Translations under genes and position numbers: made by a program
NCBI RefSeq assembly: GCF_014198245.1
Contig: NZ_JACIHE010000025.1
Coordinates: 1 to 64,000, forward strand
Length of the DNA: 64,000 bases
Source of the DNA: Bradyrhizobium sp. cir1
Lineage (GTDB): Bacteria; Pseudomonadota; Alphaproteobacteria; Rhizobiales; Xanthobacteraceae
Direction: 5' to 3'
Shown here: piece by piece, positions 9,341-17,973 of the stretch
Layout of the letters: every line of letters begins with the position of its first letter
How positions within the stretch are numbered: the stretch's first letter is position 1
Notes under the pieces: model-generated
Told to the model about the DNA's origin: nothing
Databases searched by the model: none
Seen by the model: the letters and a program-made list of their open reading frames with translations, nothing else

Positions 9341-10267
9341 TCACTTGCGGACCTTGAGGGCGAACAGCCCCTGCGGCCGCAGCATCAGGATTCCGACAAC
9401 GGCGAGCAGCGTCAGCACCTTGGCCATCGAGCCCGACATGAAGAACTCGAGGGTGGATTGCGTCTGCGAGATCGAGAAGGCCGAGGCGATGGTGCCGAGC
9501 AGGCTGGCTGCGCCGCCGAACACGACCACCAGGAACGTGTCGACGATATAGAGCTGTCCGGAGGTCGGCCCGGTCGAGCCGATCATGGTGAAGGCGCTGC
9601 CAGCGACGCCCGCGATGCCGCAGCCGAGGCCGTAGGTATAGCGGTCGACCTTCTCGGTGTTGATGCCGACGGCGCCGGCCATGATGCGGTTCTGCACCAC
9701 GGCGCGCACCTGGCGGCCCCAGCGCGATTTGTACATCACATAGGCAACGGAGATGGTGATCAGGACGGTGAGGCACATCACGAAGACGCCGTTGATCGGC
9801 ACTTCGATGCTGTCTGTGACGTGCAGGGAGCCGAGCATCCATTGCGGCAACTCGACGCCGACCTCGCGCGCGCCGAACACCGAGCGATAGGCCTGCTGCA
9901 GCATCAGGCTGAGGCCCCAGGTCGCAAGCAGCGTATCAAGCGGCCGCTTGTAGAGATGCCGTATCAGCACCCATTCCACCAGCATGCCCAGCGCACCGGA
10001 TGCGAGGAAGGCCAGGATCATCGCGAGGAAGAAGTAGCCGCCGAACAGGCTCGGCATGTAGGTCTGGAACAGGTTGGAGGTCATCCAGGTGACGTAGGCC
10101 CCGAGGATCATGAACTCGCCATGGGCCATGTTGATGACGCCCATCTGGCCGAAGATGATCGCAAGACCGAGCGCCATCAGGACGTAGACCGAGAACAGGA
10201 TCAGTCCTGCAAAGCCCTGCATGACGAAGATGGAGCCAAGGTCACCAAGCGAGTAGTCGCCGAACAT
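9341..10267 (-). CDS. urtB: Urea/amide ABC transporter permease UrtB
   Basis: A 308-residue LivH-type inner-membrane permease with about eight hydrophobic segments. The diagnostic stretch around GLAIIFGQMGVINMAHGEF is present. The frame is open back to 10351, but the ATG at 10267 (MFGDYSLGDLG) has a GGAGG-like site just upstream and gives the expected length. It is separated from urtA by 132 bases containing a very stable hairpin, which would let urtA be expressed more than the membrane parts. Confidence 0.93.
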   Translation of the reverse strand: MFGDYSLGDLGSIFVMQGFAGLILFSVYVLMALGLAIIFGQMGVINMAHGEFMILGAYVTWMTSNLFQTYMPSLFGGYFFLAMILAFLASGALGMLVEWVLIRHLYKRPLDTLLATWGLSLMLQQAYRSVFGAREVGVELPQWMLGSLHVTDSIEVPINGVFVMCLTVLITISVAYVMYKSRWGRQVRAVVQNRIMAGAVGINTEKVDRYTYGLGCGIAGVAGSAFTMIGSTGPTSGQLYIVDTFLVVVFGGAASLLGTIASAFSISQTQSTLEFFMSGSMAKVLTLLAVVGILMLRPQGLFALKVRK

Positions 10268-10293
10268 CGATGTCCTCCGTCGGGGAATAGGGT

Positions 10294-10324
10294 CCCGCGT
10301 CGCGATGCAGAGTCGCGACGCGGG
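10294..10324 (-). promoter_or_regulatory. Perfect intercistronic hairpin between urtA and urtB
   Basis: Twelve-base arms CCCGCGTCGCGA and TCGCGACGCGGG surround a 7-base loop. It lies in the urtA-urtB gap with no T-tract after it on the minus strand. It is likely a 3'-end stabiliser or partial terminator that favours the periplasmic binding protein over the permeases; this role is inferred from position. Confidence 0.6.
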
Positions 10325-10399
10325 GGTCTTGGGCATGGACTTGCGATCCACGCCAGGGAGCGGTTTTGCCTTGAGGGGAAGCGCGAGTGACGTCGCCGC

Positions 10400-11659
10400 T
10401 TACTGGTAACCCTTCGGGAACGGATCCGGCTCGACGAGATCGGCGGTCTCGTAGATCAGCTCGAACTGGCCATCGAGCTTGGCACGGCCCACCCGGGTCT
10501 TCGACCAGAGGTGATGGTTCTCGTGGATGCGCACATAGCCTTCCGGCGCGCCCTTGAACTCGACGCCCGGCGAGGCCGCCGCGATCTTGTCGACGTCGAA
10601 GGAGCCGGCCTTCTCGACCGTCAACTTCCACAGCCACGGGCCGAGATAGGCAGCCTGGGTGACGTCTCCAATCACGGTCTTCTCGCCCCACGCCTTCTTG
10701 AACGCCGGCACGAAGGCCTTGTTGTTGGGATTGTCGAGCGACTGGAAGTACTTCATGCAGGCATAGGCGCCCGCGATGTTCTCTCCGCCGATGCCGTCGA
10801 TCTCGTCCTCGGTCACCGAGATCGTGAGCAGCGGCTGCTTGGCGAGGTCGATGCCGGCGGCCTTGAGCTGCTTGTAGAAGGCGACGTTGGAGCCGCCGAC
10901 GACGTCGGTGAAGATCACGTCGGGCTTGGTCAGCTTGATCTTGTTGATGACCGAGTTGAACTGGGTCGAGCCGAGCGCGTAATACTCCTCGCCGACGACC
11001 TTGCCCTTCAGCACGTTCTCGACATGCTTGCGCGCGATCTTGTTCGAGGTGCGCGGCCAGATGTAGTCGGAGCCGATGAAGAAGAAGGTCTTGGCGCCCT
11101 TTTCCTTGGCGATCCAGTTCAGGCCGGCGAGGATCTGCTGTGTTGCCTCCTGGCCGGTGTAGATGACGTTCTTGGACTGCTCGAGGCCTTCATAGAAGGT
11201 CGGGTAATAGAGCATGCCGTTGTACTGCTCGACCACCGGAAGCACCGCCTTGCGGGAGGCCGAGGTCCAGCAGCCCATGATCGCCGCGACCTTGTCGTTG
11301 ACCAGCAGCTTCTTCGCCTTCTCGGCGAAGGTCGGCCAGTCGCTGGCGCCGTCTTCCTGGATGAACTTGATCTTGCGCCCGAGCACGCCGCCCATGGCGT
11401 TGATCTGCTCGATGGCGAGCTTCTCGGCCTCGATCGAGCCGGTCTCGGAGATGGCCATGGTGCCGGTGGCCGAATGCAGGATGCCGACCGTGACCTCGGT
11501 GTCGGTGACGGCGAGACCCGTGGTGTTGACCGCCGAGGTTGCCGGGGCCTGCGCGAAAGACGCCCGCGGCAGCATCGTGATGGCGGGCACGGCCGCCATT
11601 CCCATCAATAGTTTGCGCCGGAGCGGCGACAACAGGCCCTTGTTTGCTTCGTCTGACAT
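10400..11659 (-). CDS. urtA: Urea/amide-binding periplasmic protein UrtA
   Basis: A 419-residue periplasmic solute-binding protein (type I periplasmic fold; UrtA/FmdD/AmiC relatives). It starts MSDEANKGLLSPLRRKLLMG; the RRK followed by a hydrophobic run ending ASFA-Q suggests a Tat-type signal. The start at 11659 was chosen over a longer frame from 11755 because the signal then lies at the N-terminus. Conserved stretches include VTVGILHSATGTMAISE and the WTSASRKAV region. It is the first gene of the operon and is divergent from the permease-kinase gene across 170 bases. Whether it prefers urea or short amides cannot be read from the sequence. Confidence 0.93.
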   Translation of the reverse strand: MSDEANKGLLSPLRRKLLMGMAAVPAITMLPRASFAQAPATSAVNTTGLAVTDTEVTVGILHSATGTMAISETGSIEAEKLAIEQINAMGGVLGRKIKFIQEDGASDWPTFAEKAKKLLVNDKVAAIMGCWTSASRKAVLPVVEQYNGMLYYPTFYEGLEQSKNVIYTGQEATQQILAGLNWIAKEKGAKTFFFIGSDYIWPRTSNKIARKHVENVLKGKVVGEEYYALGSTQFNSVINKIKLTKPDVIFTDVVGGSNVAFYKQLKAAGIDLAKQPLLTISVTEDEIDGIGGENIAGAYACMKYFQSLDNPNNKAFVPAFKKAWGEKTVIGDVTQAAYLGPWLWKLTVEKAGSFDVDKIAAASPGVEFKGAPEGYVRIHENHHLWSKTRVGRAKLDGQFELIYETADLVEPDPFPKGYQ

Positions 11660-11730
11660 GAGCACCCCACTTTTGTTCGAGGACACGCGATTGGTGCCGT
11701 GAGGATGGCTCGAATTTGTGCAGCGCAAGC

Positions 11731-11748
11731 ATACGCAAGATCGCGTAT
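11731..11748. promoter_or_regulatory. Inverted repeat operator candidate in urtA/kinase divergent region
   Basis: ATACGC-aagatc-GCGTAT is a perfect 6-6-6 inverted repeat, about 70 bases upstream of urtA and 80 upstream of the kinase gene. It is a good candidate site for the NarL/LuxR-type regulator encoded at 15185, which binds as a dimer. Inferred from symmetry and position only. Confidence 0.5.
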
Positions 11749-11778
11749 ACTGCACCGCAAAATACCGACGTAGGCTTT

Positions 11779-11793
11779 TGGTACGGGATTTGC
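11779..11793 (+). promoter_or_regulatory. Sigma-54 (RpoN) promoter of the permease-kinase operon
   Basis: TGGTACG-ggat-TTGC matches the RpoN consensus TGGCACG-N4-TTGC at all but one position, with GG and GC at the required spacing. Transcription would start near 11805, about 25 bases before the GTG. This points to nitrogen control through NtrC of the sensor genes. Confidence 0.6.
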
Positions 11794-11829
11794 GAGGGCT
11801 CCGGGTCCGTTTCGGTAGTGGGGTAAAGA

Positions 11830-14800
11830 GTGGCAGGGCGGCAGCGAATAGACCGCGTCAGGCGCCAATACAACCAATGGGTTGCCAACCAGACGCTGGA
11901 AGACTACGCGCTGCGCTTCACCGCCAAGAGCGCGCGGCGTTGGTCCGCCGCCCGCGTCGCCAACACCGCGATCGGCGCGATCTCCTTCCTGGTGCTCGAG
12001 GCGATCGGCGGCACCATCACCCTGAATTACGGCGTCACCAACGCCGCGGCCGCGATCCTCGTCGTCTCCGCCATCATCTTCTGCTGCGGCGTGCCGATTG
12101 CCTATCATGCCGCCAAATGCGGCATCGACATCGACCTCCTCACCCGCGGTGCCGGCTTCGGCTATATCGGCTCGACCGTGACGTCGCTGATCTACGCCTC
12201 CTTCACCTTCATCTTCTTCGCGGTGGAGGCGGTGATCCTGGCGACGGCCCTGGAGATGTGCCTCGGAATCCCGCGCCCGATCGGCTACCTCATCAGCGCG
12301 GTGGCGATTATCCCGCTCGTGACCTACGGCATCACGCTGATCAGCCGCTTCCAGCTCTGGACGCAGCCGCTCTGGATCGTCCTGCACATCCTGCCCTTTG
12401 TTGCGATCGCCTGGGCCAATCCCCACTCCTTCACGGAATGGCGCAAATTCTCCGGCGAGCACGGCGACCTCAACGGGCATTTCGATTTGCTGCTGTTCGG
12501 CGTGGCATCATCGGTGGTGTTCTCGCTGGTGGCTCAGATCGGCGAGCAGGTCGACTTCCTCAGGTTTCTGCCGCGCGACCGCCGCGCCTCCAAGGCATCG
12601 TGGTGGATCGCGCTGATGAGCGCGGGACCGGGCTGGATCGTGCTCGGCGCGCTGAAACTCCTGGCCGGCTCGTTCCTGGCCTTCTTTGCACTGAGCCACG
12701 GCGTGCCGCCCGAAGAGGCCGCCGAGCCGGCGCATATGTATCTCGTCGCCTTTCGATATGTGCTGTCCGAGCCGGACCTCGCGCTGGCCCTGACCGGCAT
12801 CTTCGTGGTCCTGTCGCAGATCAAGATCAACGTCACCAACGCCTATGCCGGCTCGATCGCCTGGTCGAATTTCTTCTCGCGTCTGACCCATAGCCATCCC
12901 GGTCGCGTGGTCTGGCTGGTGTTCAACGTGATGGTGGCACTGCTGCTGATGGAGATCGGCGTCTACAAGGCGCTGGAGCAGACGCTGGCGCTCTACTCCA
13001 ACGTCGCGATCGCCTGGGTCGGCGCGCTGGTGTCCGACCTCGTGATCAACAAGCCGCTCGGCCTGCGTCCGCCGCAAATGGAGTTCAAGCGCGCGCATCT
13101 CTACGACATCAACCCGGTCGGCGTCGGCGCGATGACGCTCGCGATCATCGTCTCGATCGCGGCGTTCTACGGCCTGTTCGGTCCGACCATGAAGGCGCTG
13201 GCCGCCTTCGTCGCCCTGACGGTCGCCTTCGTCACCGCGCCTGTGATCGCCTGGCTCACGGACGGTAAATTCTACATCGCGCGCAAGCCGAAGCGGAGCT
13301 GGGCCAATATCGAGGCGATCCAGTGCTGTATCTGCGAGCACAGTTTTGAGCCGGAGGACACCACCTCCTGCCCCGCCTACGCCGGCCCGATCTGCTCACT
13401 GTGCTGCTCGCTCGACGCCCGCTGCCACGATCTCTGCAAGCCGCATGCGCGCGCACAGGTGCAGTTTGCCGAGGCGCTCGGCAAGATCCTGCCGCAGCCG
13501 ATCTATCAGCGGATCAACTCGCAATTCGGCCACTACGTCGGCGTCTTCGTGGTCTCGGCGGGTCTCGTCGCGCTGGTGCTCGGACTTATCTATCTCCAGA
13601 CCTCGGCCAGCGTGCACGGCGAGAACATGCTCATCTCAAACGTGCTGTGGAAGGTGTTCTTCTCGCTCAGCATCATCATCGGCGTGGTGGCCTGGCTGTT
13701 CGTGCTGGCACAGCAGAGCCGCCGCGCCGCCGAGGCTGAGACGCGGCGGCAGACCGCGCTGCTGATCCAGGAAATCGACGCCCACAAGCGCACCGACGCC
13801 GAGCTCCAGCGCGCCAAGGAGGTCGCCGAATCCGCTAACCTCGCCAAGAGCCGCTATGTGGTCGGCCTCAGCCACGAGCTGCGTTCGCCGCTCAACGCCA
13901 TCAGCGGCTATGCGCAGCTGCTCGAGCAGGACGCGACGCTGAGCACCAAGCCGCGCGACCAGGTCCGCGTCGTTCGCCGCAGCGCCGATCACCTCTCCGG
14001 CCTGATCGACGGCATTCTGGACATCTCGAAGATCGAGGCGGGGCGGCTATACCTCTCACGCGACGAGGTGCGGCTCAGCGAGTTCCTGGACCAGCTCGTC
14101 GGCATGTTCCGCCTCCAGGCCGCCGCCAAGGGCATCGACTTCGTGTTCAGACGTCCCGCGCATCTGCCGGTCGTGGTCTATGCCGACGAGAAGCGGCTGC
14201 GCCAGGTGCTGATCAACCTGCTCTCCAACGCCATAAAATTCACCCAGACCGGCAGCGTGCAGTTCGTCGTGCACTATCGCAGCCCCGTCGCCGAGTTCGA
14301 AGTGATCGACACCGGCCCTGGCATCCGGGGCGACGATCTCGAGCGCATCTTCGCGCCCTTCGAGCGCGGCGCGCTCGGCGTCGCGCAGCCGCAGACCGGA
14401 ACGGGCCTCGGCCTGACGATCAGCCGGCTGCTGGCCGGCGTCATGGGCGGCGACATCAAGGTCACGAGCACGGTCGGCACCGGCTCGACGTTCAAGGTCA
14501 AGATCCTGCTGTCGGAGGTCACCAATCCGCAGCGCATCGCGCCGGTGGAAGCTCCTGTTTCCGGCTATCACGGCGCACGCAAGACGATCCTGATTACCGA
14601 CGACGACCCCGTGCATCGCGACCTGCTGCGCGAGGTGCTGACGCCGCTCGGCTTCATCCTGCTCAGCGCGCCCGACGGCGCGGGATGCCTGGCACTGGCG
14701 CAACATTGCCGTCCCGATCTGTTCCTGCTCGACATCTCCATGCCGGCGATGGACGGCTGGGCGGTGGCGGAGGCCTTGCGCGCCAGCGGCCATCACCAGG

Positions 14801-15201
14801 CGCGTATCCTGATGGTGTCGGCGAGTGCGCTGGAGGCTCACGGCACGCCGCTGGCACAGCCCTTCCATGACGGCTATCTGATGAAGCCGATCGACATTCC
14901 GCGGCTGCTGGAGACGATCCGCCAGCTCCTCAAGATCGAATGGCAGTACGGCTCGGACGAGATCGCGGTGCCGTTCTGGCGGCCCGAGAGCGGGTCACGG
15001 CCGCCGGCGCGGCACATCGAGGCGTTGATCGGGCTCGGCCAGATCGGCTACGTCAAGGGTATCCAGCTCAAGCTGGACGAGATCGGCAGCGAGCACCCGG
15101 AGCATGCCGACTTCGTCGCGCAGATGCGGTCGCTGGTCGATCGCTTCGATCTCGACCAGTACATGACCACATTGAAGACGTTGCATGCTTATGAGCATTG
15201 A
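11830..15201 (+). CDS. NCS1-type permease fused to hybrid histidine kinase
   Basis: A 1123-residue membrane sensor. Residues about 1-490 form a 12-segment transporter-like domain of the purine/cytosine permease (NCS1) type. A cysteine-rich segment follows (about 499-541, with CCICEH and CSLCCS), suggesting metal binding. Then come two more membrane helices (about 560-635), a coiled coil, a HisKA domain with phospho-acceptor His682 in SHELRSPLNAISGY, an ATPase with NLLSNAIKF, DTGPGI and GTGLGL boxes, and a receiver with Asp968 in LLDISMPAMDGW. The last 90 residues hold a helical module of unknown role. The start is GTG. It is divergent from urtA and overlaps the response regulator by 17 bases, so it probably senses amides, urea or a related nitrogen compound; the ligand is inferred. 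It could sense flux or simple occupancy. Confidence 0.9.
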   Translation: MAGRQRIDRVRRQYNQWVANQTLEDYALRFTAKSARRWSAARVANTAIGAISFLVLEAIGGTITLNYGVTNAAAAILVVSAIIFCCGVPIAYHAAKCGIDIDLLTRGAGFGYIGSTVTSLIYASFTFIFFAVEAVILATALEMCLGIPRPIGYLISAVAIIPLVTYGITLISRFQLWTQPLWIVLHILPFVAIAWANPHSFTEWRKFSGEHGDLNGHFDLLLFGVASSVVFSLVAQIGEQVDFLRFLPRDRRASKASWWIALMSAGPGWIVLGALKLLAGSFLAFFALSHGVPPEEAAEPAHMYLVAFRYVLSEPDLALALTGIFVVLSQIKINVTNAYAGSIAWSNFFSRLTHSHPGRVVWLVFNVMVALLLMEIGVYKALEQTLALYSNVAIAWVGALVSDLVINKPLGLRPPQMEFKRAHLYDINPVGVGAMTLAIIVSIAAFYGLFGPTMKALAAFVALTVAFVTAPVIAWLTDGKFYIARKPKRSWANIEAIQCCICEHSFEPEDTTSCPAYAGPICSLCCSLDARCHDLCKPHARAQVQFAEALGKILPQPIYQRINSQFGHYVGVFVVSAGLVALVLGLIYLQTSASVHGENMLISNVLWKVFFSLSIIIGVVAWLFVLAQQSRRAAEAETRRQTALLIQEIDAHKRTDAELQRAKEVAESANLAKSRYVVGLSHELRSPLNAISGYAQLLEQDATLSTKPRDQVRVVRRSADHLSGLIDGILDISKIEAGRLYLSRDEVRLSEFLDQLVGMFRLQAAAKGIDFVFRRPAHLPVVVYADEKRLRQVLINLLSNAIKFTQTGSVQFVVHYRSPVAEFEVIDTGPGIRGDDLERIFAPFERGALGVAQPQTGTGLGLTISRLLAGVMGGDIKVTSTVGTGSTFKVKILLSEVTNPQRIAPVEAPVSGYHGARKTILITDDDPVHRDLLREVLTPLGFILLSAPDGAGCLALAQHCRPDLFLLDISMPAMDGWAVAEALRASGHHQARILMVSASALEAHGTPLAQPFHDGYLMKPIDIPRLLETIRQLLKIEWQYGSDEIAVPFWRPESGSRPPARHIEALIGLGQIGYVKGIQLKLDEIGSEHPEHADFVAQMRSLVDRFDLDQYMTTLKTLHAYEH

Positions 15202-16111
15202 ACCAAAGAAGCGCGACGTCGCGCTCGTCGTCGATGATTCCCCGGAGACACTGCGGCTGCTCACCGACGCGCTCGACGGCGCCGGCATGACCGTGATGGT
15301 GGCGCTCGATGGCGCGAGCGCGATGCGCATCGTCGACCAGATCACGCCCGACATCGTGCTGCTCGATGCGGTGATGCCCGGCATCGACGGGTTCGAGACC
15401 TGCCGCCGCCTCAAGCGCGATGCGGGCCTTGCCAACGTTCCCGTGATTTTCATGACGGGGCTTGCCGAGACCGAGCACATCGTGCGCGGGCTGGACGCCG
15501 GCGGCGTCGACTACGTGACCAAACCGATCGTGATCGAGGAAATGCTGGCGCGCATCCGCGTGCATCTCGGCAACGCCCGGCTGACGCAGAGCGCGCGCGC
15601 CGCGCTCGACGTCTCCGGCCGCTTCCTGTTCGCGGTCAACCGGCAGGGCCATTTGCTTTGGGCCACCCCGCAGGCACAGAAGCTGCTCGCCGATCATCAC
15701 GGCGCGCAGGCCGACGACTTCGTTCTGCCGCCGTCACTGCTGCAATGGCTGGAGCAGGTCAAGGGGAAGGGAAGCGCGAAATCGCAAGCCGCGTCCCTGC
15801 CCGACAGTCCGCAACTCCGCCTCTACTACATGGGCGAGACCGCGCCGAATGAATTCCTGCTACGGCTGTCCAAGGAAGCCGGCACCGCACTGCCGCCCGA
15901 GTTCACCAGCGAGCTCGGGCTCACCACGCGCGAAGGCGAGGTGCTGGCCTGGCTCAGCAAGGGCAAGACCAACCGCGACATCGCGCAGATTTTGGGCCTC
16001 AGCCCGCGCACGGTCGACAAGCATCTCGAGCAGATCTACTCCAAGCTCGGCGTGGAGAACCGGACGGCGGCCGCGGCCATTGCAGCGAATGCGACGCGAA
16101 GGAATTCGTAG
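15185..16111 (+). CDS. NarL/LuxR-family response regulator
   Basis: A 308-residue cytoplasmic regulator. The N-terminal receiver has acidic pocket VVDDS and phospho-acceptor Asp in IVLLDAVMPGIDGF. A middle segment of about 70 residues resembles a degenerate linker sensor. The C-terminal LuxR-type helix-turn-helix reads LTTREGEVLAWLSKGKTNRD and onward to TVDKHL. Two ATGs are possible (15185 and 15191). The gene overlaps the end of the permease-kinase gene, so the two are translationally coupled and form a cognate pair. A likely target is the inverted repeat at 11731 before urtA. Confidence 0.92.
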   Translation: MLMSIEPKKRDVALVVDDSPETLRLLTDALDGAGMTVMVALDGASAMRIVDQITPDIVLLDAVMPGIDGFETCRRLKRDAGLANVPVIFMTGLAETEHIVRGLDAGGVDYVTKPIVIEEMLARIRVHLGNARLTQSARAALDVSGRFLFAVNRQGHLLWATPQAQKLLADHHGAQADDFVLPPSLLQWLEQVKGKGSAKSQAASLPDSPQLRLYYMGETAPNEFLLRLSKEAGTALPPEFTSELGLTTREGEVLAWLSKGKTNRDIAQILGLSPRTVDKHLEQIYSKLGVENRTAAAAIAANATRRNS

Positions 16112-16156
16112 CTTACTCTGTTGATGAGTTGGTACGCCGTTCGCCCAAACAACGAT

Positions 16157-16296
16157 GTCGTCCCGGACAAGCGCAGCGCCGATCCGGGACCCATAACCAC
16201 AGGGAGTAGTTTGGCGCGAGTTGATAACTCCGAGTCCCCGTAGCCACCTCTCACTGTGGTTATGGGTCCCGGGTTCGCTTCGCGCCCCGGGACGAC
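16157..16296. repeat. Palindromic intergenic repeat, family A
   Basis: Outer arms GTCGTCCCGGAC and CCCGGGACGAC; inner arms GGGACCCATAACCACAGGG and its near complement. Copies of the same family lie at 47239, 53592 and, more diverged, 21702. It lies downstream of the response regulator. Confidence 0.88.
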
Positions 16297-16345
16297 AATC
16301 GAGTGTGTGGCGAGCGACCGCCACACTCACCCCTCATTCGCTACA

Positions 16346-17848
16346 TCACCCGTAAACGAACGCCCCATCATCCAGATCCGTCTTCGGGATCTCGTCCTTT
16401 TCGGTCCAGTAATCCTGACTGTGCTGCCATTCCGGCTTGTCGCCACGCTTGGGCAGCAGGTTCATGTTGCGCATCATGTAGCCGGGGTTGAAGTTTTCCG
16501 GATCGATCCAGGGCAGGATCGGCATGTTGTGGTCCTCGGGGCGCAAGCTCACCTCGACCTTCCTTTTGCCCTTCGCCTTCATGTGGCCGAGCAGCCGGCA
16601 GACGAAATCGGCGACGAGATCGACGCGCAGCGTCCAGCTCGCGCGGAAATAGCCGAACACCCAGACCATGTTCGGCACGCCCGTGAACATCATTCCGCGA
16701 TAGGTGACGGTGTCGCCGAAGGCGAGCGGCTTGCCGTCGATCTCGAAGGCGATGTCGCCGAGCGCCGCGAGATTGAAGCCTGTCGCGGTGACGATGATGT
16801 CGGCTTCCAGCAGCTTGCCCGATTTGAGCTGGATGCCGTTCTCGACAAAGCATTCGATCTCGTCGGTGACGACGGAGGCCTTGCCGCTGGCGATGCCCTT
16901 GAACAGATCGGCATCCGGCACGAAGGCAATGCGCTGCCGCCACGGACGATAGCTGGGCGTAAAGTGTTTCTCGACATCGTAGTCCGGGCCGAGCACCGCG
17001 CTGATCTGGCCGATCAGCTCCTTCTTGACCTGCTCGGGCTTCGACACGCAGAGCTTCGTGAACGCATCCTGCTCGAACAGGATTTTTCGCCGCACGATCT
17101 CGTGGATCCAAGCCTCGTCCACTTGGAGCCGGCGCAGCTCCTCGGCGATCTCGATGGCGTTGCGGCCGAGGCGGAAATAGGTCGGCGAGCGCTGCAGCAT
17201 AGTGACGTGCGCGCATGTGTCCGCGATGTTCGGCACCAGTGTCGCCGCGGTCGCACCTGAGCCGATCACGACCACTTTCTTGTCCTTGAGATCGATGTCG
17301 TCAGGCCAGTTCTGCGGATGGACGATACGGCCCTTGAAGCGGTCCATACCCTTCCATTCCGGCGTGTAGCCCTCCGAATGGCGGTAATAGCCTTGGCACA
17401 TCCAGAGGAAGTTTGCGGTAAAGGTCCTTGCCTCGCCCGTATCGGTGGCCGTTGCCTCGATGGTCCAGAGATTCTGTTCGCTCGACCAGCTCGCGGAATT
17501 GATCTTGTGCTTGTAGCGGATGTGGCGGGCGATATCGTTGTCGTCGATCACCTCTTTCATGTAGGAGAGAATCTCCTCGGCGGTCGCGATGGGCGGCCCG
17601 ACCCAGGGCTTGAAGCTGTAGCCGAAGGTGTGGAGGTCGCTGTCCGATCGGATGCCGGGATAGCGATGGGTGCTCCAGGTGCCGCCGAACGTCGCCTGCG
17701 TTTCGAGGATGACGTAGCTCGTGCCCGGCAGCTGCTTTTCGATATGATAGGCACTGCCGATACCGGAGATACCGGCGCCGACGATCAGCACGTCGAAATG
17801 TTCCGAGGCCTGCTTGGTGGTGGCGTGACTGCGTACAGCGACATTCAT
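16346..17848 (-). CDS. Flavin monooxygenase, Baeyer-Villiger type
   Basis: A 500-residue cytoplasmic FAD/NADPH enzyme that inserts oxygen into ketones or oxidises heteroatoms. The N-terminal FAD motif is VGAGISGIG, the NADPH motif is VIGSGATAA, and the Baeyer-Villiger fingerprint FxGxxxHxxxWP is intact as FKGRIVHPQNWP. The start at MNVAVRSH (17848) was preferred to the longer frame from 17920 because it places the Rossmann motif about 25 residues in. The substrate is not evident. It lies between a secreted protease and the repeat behind the amide sensor, with no obvious operon partner. Confidence 0.9.
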   Translation of the reverse strand: MNVAVRSHATTKQASEHFDVLIVGAGISGIGSAYHIEKQLPGTSYVILETQATFGGTWSTHRYPGIRSDSDLHTFGYSFKPWVGPPIATAEEILSYMKEVIDDNDIARHIRYKHKINSASWSSEQNLWTIEATATDTGEARTFTANFLWMCQGYYRHSEGYTPEWKGMDRFKGRIVHPQNWPDDIDLKDKKVVVIGSGATAATLVPNIADTCAHVTMLQRSPTYFRLGRNAIEIAEELRRLQVDEAWIHEIVRRKILFEQDAFTKLCVSKPEQVKKELIGQISAVLGPDYDVEKHFTPSYRPWRQRIAFVPDADLFKGIASGKASVVTDEIECFVENGIQLKSGKLLEADIIVTATGFNLAALGDIAFEIDGKPLAFGDTVTYRGMMFTGVPNMVWVFGYFRASWTLRVDLVADFVCRLLGHMKAKGKRKVEVSLRPEDHNMPILPWIDPENFNPGYMMRNMNLLPKRGDKPEWQHSQDYWTEKDEIPKTDLDDGAFVYG

Positions 17849-17973
17849 TGTTGCTTCTATGCCTTGCTTGTTTTTGTGGCCGCCCTTGACCGGACGGCGC
17901 GTTTCCTCCGCGACAGGCATGGTCGCCCATCGCGCTTCCGCTACAAAATGACATAGATCAAGTCGCGGTCAAA

